Positions 59,390 to 64,000 of a stretch of 64,000 nt of DNA are shown here, piece by piece. Position 1 is the first letter of the stretch; each line of letters begins with the position of its first letter. This stretch comes from Cliona cf. orientalis (taxonomy: Eukaryota > Porifera > Demospongiae > Clionaida > Clionaidae). The notes under the pieces were generated by a model, which saw only the letters and a program-made list of their open reading frames with translations, did no database searches and had not been told where the DNA came from. The stretch is from the NCBI GenBank assembly GCA_963930775.1, contig OZ005705.1, forward strand, positions 1,798,001 through 1,862,000. The letters are read 5' to 3'. The position numbers and the translations under genes are program-made.

Positions 59390-62300
59390 TTAAGGGGTGC
59401 TGGAAGGGGGAGGCCTGGATCCCCCTGGCTGAGGAAATCCACCAGGTCCCCCTGATCCACCATTACCGGGAGGGGCAACACCAGTCGGGGAAGTAGGTGA
59501 AAATCTCTGGCCCCCTGACGCAGCAGCTTGAGCCTGTTGTTGAGCGGCCATGGTAGTAGTTGGAGGAGGAGGAGGTGGTGGCAGGCCCATTGCTGGCAAA
59601 ATGGCCATAATCTCAGCCAGGTTCCTCTGCAATCTTTGGATCTCGATGTTCTTCCGGTTAATCTCCTCTCGGTGTTTCTTCCCAGCGTCACTCAGAGCTG
59701 TAAACACCTCAATCTTCACTCGTGTCTCGTCTCCTAGCTCCACCTTTAGCTGCTGTTTCTCGTTCTCTAGTGCTTTAATCAACAACATCTTTCCGTCCAT
59801 CATCTCCCTCAGCTCCTCCCTGATTTTCTCACACCTGGCCAACTCGCTCTTCACCTTTTCAAGCTCTTTCTCAGAGGACGTGAGCTTGTCCTTCAGCTCC
59901 TTGACCTCTTCACCGCTCCACGAGTTACGAGCTGCATGCTGGTGGTCCCTCAGTTTTGCCTCGACTCGTGAGCGAGCATCAGCTTCATGGCTAAGCTTCT
60001 TCTCTAGCTCAGTGATGGCCGCCTGGTTATGCTCCTTGCCTGATTTCAGCTTAGACAGCCTGCAAAAAAAATAGTGATCAAGTATTGAGGTATAAATTGA
60101 TGCATCATGGTACAGTACATGTAACATGTACTGTAGGAGAATTTTTAGGTTTAATGATTATCTTCTTGGCACATCAGGCCAAAACATAATGTACTAGGGT
60201 GTGGAGATGGACTAATAACTATAATCGTTGGAGCTCACTTTTGCTGCAAGCTCTCGTTCTCTGTACGAAGCCTCTGTAGCTCCTGCCTGTGGTACTTCTC
60301 CAGGGAATTGAGGTGCTCCGCTCGAGAAGATGACTCCTCTTCCTGCAAATGGCTAGCCTGATAGGTGTGTGTCAGGGAGAGAGGAGAGGGAAAGAGAGAG
60401 GGAGGGAGAAAGAGAGAGTGAAAAATTCCACATAAAACCAGCAATCCCTATTGTAATATTATTACTGGATAAGAGTTTATGCCTCTGTTATGCACAAACA
60501 AAAACTGAAAATTACAAGCCCATGAAGGAAATGGCTAAAGACTGCATTTTTTGTCTGCATTGATGAATAAAAGGTATGCCAAATAATCATAATACAAAAA
60601 CACACACGTCAGAATTAACCAAACACAAAACTTAAAAATATCTTTCTTCTCTTACGTGAAGGTCTGCCTTCAGCTTTTTGATTTCGAGTTCCAACTGTCC
60701 CACGGTGGCCTCTACTTCTAGCTTTGCCTGTTTTTCCTGTTTCAGCTCCAGCTGGATGGACTCCAGTAGCTGCTTGTTCTACACAAGATGTATGTGTGTA
60801 ACTATTATTACCAGATATCCTCGAAACACAACTCTATTGTCTCACAATTCCTTTATAATATAAAAGGGGGTTACATAATCCTTGTATACAACATCCAAGT
60901 AGTACTACTGCTATAAAACAAAGGAAGGGATCAAGGTTACATAAAGGTTGTATAAAGGGGGTTACATAATCCTGCTAATACAGGGCATTGCTCTAATGTT
61001 GTATACAACATTCAAGTAGTACTACTGCTGCTATTAAAACAAAGGAAGGGATCAAAGTTACATAAAGGTTGTATAAAGGGGGTTACATAATCCTGCTAAT
61101 ACAGGGCATTGCTCTAATGTTGTATACAACATTCAAGTAGTATTACTGCGGCTATAAAAACAAAGGAAGGGGTCAAGGTTCAGGAAAGACAATACACAAC
61201 AGCATTAATAATAATATTATCCCATGCCCATAATTATAAACAACAGTTTTACGCATCATCAGTTAGTAATTTAATAGCCACGGTAAATTGATACTTCCAG
61301 TGCTTAAAAAGGTAAAATATTTCCAACTACTGACTCACCTTATCCTGGGCAGTTGTTGCTGGCTGGTCCACTCTGGGCACTGCTCTCACTGTAGCCTGCT
61401 TCTTCCCCGACATCGACATGACTCCTCCTCCTCCTCCACTGGCAGCGGACAACGCCGGACCAGTGGGACCTTGCACGGCTCCATCCACCAATGGGATGTC
61501 GCCGTTTGCTACCGATACGGCAGTGGGCGGGGCCGATGATGTAATCGTATTAATCCCCGCCGCAATACCAGGTGTGGTGGTGGTGGGCGTAGGTGATGCT
61601 GGAGAAGTGGGCGTGGTTGGTTGCTCTGTTGCTACTGGTGATGACGGTGTGGCTAAGGATGACTGTTGCTGATTTTGTCGATTGACAGAAGACGATCGTT
61701 CACGATTCCCTTCGTGCAATTTCAATCCACTCGAGGGTCGGTGTCTATTACCTGAAGACGACTGTGCCTTTTGAGATGCTCTTCCACCACCACTGCCAGA
61801 GCCACTCCCACTAGCTCCACCCCCTCCACTACCGCTACTTGAACCTGAGGATAGAGATGAGGGCGATTTTGGTGATGACTTGTGTCCAGATTTTCCATGA
61901 TGGTGCCGATCTGTTGATGATGAAGACGTTCCAGACGCAGACCCTACACTACCTGACGCTGTGGAGGGTACATGGTTGCCGACGTTATTGGTTAGTTCCT
62001 CGATGCTCCCGGGCTGCTGGGGGTCCCCATCCGCAGCCTTGGTTTCATCGGGAGGAGGGGGAGGAAGGGCCTTCTGAAGTATACCAAAGTAGAGCGAGTT
62101 CTCTTCTGCAACCTTCTTTTGTTGGCGCTGCACATAATATTCATTACATCATCGGGTATTACATCACACCATCAAAGATAACCATATCTGATCTACTAGG
62201 TACAATATAGGCATCCCAACAAAGCAAGTGGCACAGTCTGCAAGCTAGCAATATGCACAGCATGCTATCATTAAAGTGATCAGTTAGCACATGGCTTTAG

Positions 62301-63198
62301 TTGACACCATGTACCAGCACACAGTAAAGTCATTGTACCGCAAATTGCAAGTATTTCGTTGTTAAAATATTTTCAGATGGCCCTGGCTTATACGAAAATT
62401 AAACGCATGAAAATACATGCACAATATCAGCGATACTGCGGTACAGGGTCGTTTGTCCAAAAATTAAAGCTATCACACAAAATATTCAGTATATCAGAGT
62501 GGTGGGTGTACCTGTCTGATGATGTGAGTGATGTGATGTTTTATGAGGAAGCTCATAGTCACAACTGGATACCCAATGCTGCACATTAGTGGCATGTGTG
62601 TGGAGTAAGAGAGAGAGAGAGAGACAGAGATGTATGTGTGAGTGTGGAGAGAGATAGTCTCTATCTGTGTGTGTGTACATGTGAAATTTTTCAATAGCCA
62701 CAGGAGAAACCCAAACAGGGAAGCGTGGTGGAGGGATGTACACACAGCAACTGAAATACCACTACTGAAGATGTGGATTAACACGACTCTAGCTATGCAA
62801 ACATTGCCGACCGTTTATTTTCAAAAGGCTAAACCTCCATAATAATCAGCGGCCACATCACCGCTGCACCATAAATAGAAATCTCATTCAGACCAGGTTT
62901 GTGTTTAAACATGAAAGGTTTCCCCAAAATATCTTATTATAAAATTGAAGATTAGTTATACATACATAGCTATAGAGATTTCAATAACAATCTCAGCAAT
63001 AGGTTTAGAACCTACACAAGTTGTCCCCATTTGACAATTATTAGTATTGCATTTAACAAAGGGGGACTGACCAATGAGCAGCAAAGGGTCTCGATACATT
63101 GAAGAGAGGTTGGGGGATGCTGTGAAGGCGATGGGAAACTTCAACGTATAGAAATAACATCCACAAAGATAGTGCAGAGTAGCTGAAGGCTTGGTCTG

Positions 63199-63243
<45 letters not shown>

Positions 63244-63831
63244 GGGGGAAGTGGAGAGAAGTACAGAACATCAAGAGTAAGGTTATCTGGTTGATCTCAG
63301 CTACTAATACAGAAGCCCAGTAGTGCTGACACACACGTACGTACAATCCAACCAAGGGGATGATAGTCATTTCTTTAGCTAATACAATACACGCGTACGT
63401 GTGTAAATTACCATGGACCTCTGTGCACGATATTGGTAATTAATCTCACCTAGTCCAATGCTTCGCATAATCTCCAACCAGACACAAGAGCTGGCTCCAA
63501 GGAACAGCCATGGCCCAGTCAGCACACTCCAGCAGAGGAGGTCCAGGTATGCAACCAGGCACACAAACAGAATGCAAAATATCTATATATATATACATAG
63601 CAGGATGCATAATGTGTGTACATTTGCGGATGAAAGAGAGTGAGAGAGAGAGAGAGAGAGGGGGGGGGGGTAGGGAGAACACTCACCAATCCTTGATATT
63701 TGTACGAGTCGTAGATGCTCCGAAAGAACATTATCAGAGGGTATAGGTACTCAAAGCGGAAATTAGCCAGAGAATCCAAGAGAATAAGAATCATCCAACC
63801 CACAAGCAGCTTCCAGTGGATGTAGGAATTG
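59390..63831 (-). CDS. MACO1: Macoilin (first exon outside window)
   Basis: Endoplasmic reticulum / neuronal membrane protein with N-terminal membrane helices and a C-terminal coiled coil. Visible exons: 63831-63687, 63582-63450, 63195-63072, 62578-62512, 62127-61339, 60778-60656, 60357-60239, 60059-59390 (about 723 residues); the first starts mid-codon, so the start codon lies right of the window. Matches to macoilin: FRFEYLYPLIMFFRSIYDSY and YQGL, hydrophobic segments IFCILFVCLVAYLDLL and SALSLWMLFLYVEV, then SRPFAAHCIGYPVVTMSF spanning two exons. The middle exon is a low-complexity Ser/Gly/Thr/Pro linker replacing the vertebrate one. Coiled coils follow (LELKQEKQAKLEVEATVGQL; EKYHRQELQRLRTENESLQQ), ending in the conserved DETRVKIEVFTALSDAGKKH and NLAEIMAILP. 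In C. elegans macoilin supports neuronal excitability; in an animal with simple or no neurons the role is open. Confidence 0.93.
60862..61180. repeat. Tandem repeat, about 121-bp unit, 2.7 copies
   Basis: Unit boundaries lie at GGGGGTTACATAATCC (60866, 60957, 61078). The first unit lacks a roughly 30-base segment (CTGCTAATACAGGG and following). Shared words include GTTGTATACAACATTCAAGT and AAACAAAGGAAGGG. In the macoilin intron between 61339 and 60778. Confidence 0.9.
62336..62490 (-). mobile_element. MITE copy, TACCGTAAATCGCG family (inverted)
   Basis: Matches the reverse complement of 4574-4764: GTTAAAATATTTTC, GCCTGGCTT-like core, GAAAATTAAACGCA, GAAAATACATGC and GTACAGGGTCGTTTGTCC. The termini have drifted (TACCGCAAATTGC). 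In a macoilin intron just past the exon ending at 62512. Confidence 0.82.
63203..63240. repeat. (GA)n microsatellite
   Basis: GA run adjoining the acceptor of the macoilin exon that starts at 63195; on the macoilin strand it is the CT polypyrimidine tract. A similar run lies at 63640-63660, on the far side of the 63687 donor. Confidence 0.88.
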
Positions 63832-64000
63832 CTAAGAATTGAATGTTGGTGTTGATAATAATTATTTGCATAGTCATGGTGGACATGATCACATAATTTT
63901 ATCAAGTATTCTCCCATTAGACTTCAAACTGTCAGGTTGTACTCCCAGTATTACTACCAATGCGTGTTCCAGGACAAAATAGTTTCTTTCTAAGAAGCAA
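63832..64000. other. Macoilin intron sequence to right edge
   Basis: No exon matching the macoilin N-terminus is seen in these 169 bases, so the first coding exon must lie outside the window. Confidence 0.6.

Noticed and set aside
60862..61180. Possible CRISPR-like array
   Set aside because: The repeats are long, directly adjacent units with no spacers, in a eukaryotic intron; this is an ordinary tandem repeat.
61288..62210. Plus-strand frames over the macoilin linker exon
   Set aside because: Antisense to a confident macoilin exon; no homology.
1..64000. tRNA or rRNA genes
   Set aside because: No cloverleaf with intact A and B boxes and no rRNA core was seen by eye on either strand; a covariance-model search would be decisive.

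Overview
The window is eukaryotic and almost certainly metazoan. Genes are split into short exons by mostly GT-AG introns of tens to a few hundred bases, and orthologues of animal genes (FIG4, SCAF4/8, TEX11, SMC6, macoilin, RBM34) lie a few hundred bases to about 1 kb apart. A tandem pair of tyrosine-kinase-like genes with PH, ZU5/UPA and Death domains, the compact layout, and dense MITEs with TACATGTA palindromes suggest a non-bilaterian animal. A sponge (demosponge) is my best guess, but this is inference because no rRNA or mitochondrial sequence is present.

Left part (1-22 kb): two tandem minus-strand paralogues. Copy A (<1-9289) runs off the left edge and encodes PH domain, long proline-rich linker and tyrosine kinase with intact HRD/DFG. 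Copy B (11008-21534) is complete: PH, linker, kinase fold with a degraded catalytic loop (HTN for HRD, DSG for DFG), ZU5, UPA-like region and C-terminal Death domain. A single-exon RBM34 gene (plus strand, 9513-10490) sits between them, head to head with copy A. Copy B introns are full of short inverted-repeat elements.

Middle part (22-46 kb): FIG4 lipid phosphatase (minus), with a nearly intact 2.6 kb DNA transposon in one intron. It is head to head with SCAF4/8 (plus, RNA polymerase II CTD-binding/RRM protein). Then follow the meiotic TPR protein TEX11 (plus) and an unrecognised coiled-coil gene (plus).

Right part (46-64 kb): a Polyhomeotic-like gene (minus) with an extra N-terminal CXXC zinc finger, FCS finger and C-terminal SAM domain. 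It is head to head with SMC6 (plus, all 16 exons). Macoilin (minus) continues beyond the right edge.

Exon boundaries were worked out by hand from splice signals, reading-frame phase and family similarity. All complete models keep phase from start to stop, and their predicted lengths match the families (SMC6 1128 aa, TEX11 938 aa, FIG4 876 aa, SCAF 1256 aa). The least expected biology is the kinase/ZU5/Death pair (one member a probable pseudokinase, with signs of exon-scale gene conversion), the CXXC-Polyhomeotic fusion, and several MITE families sharing TACCGTA ends.
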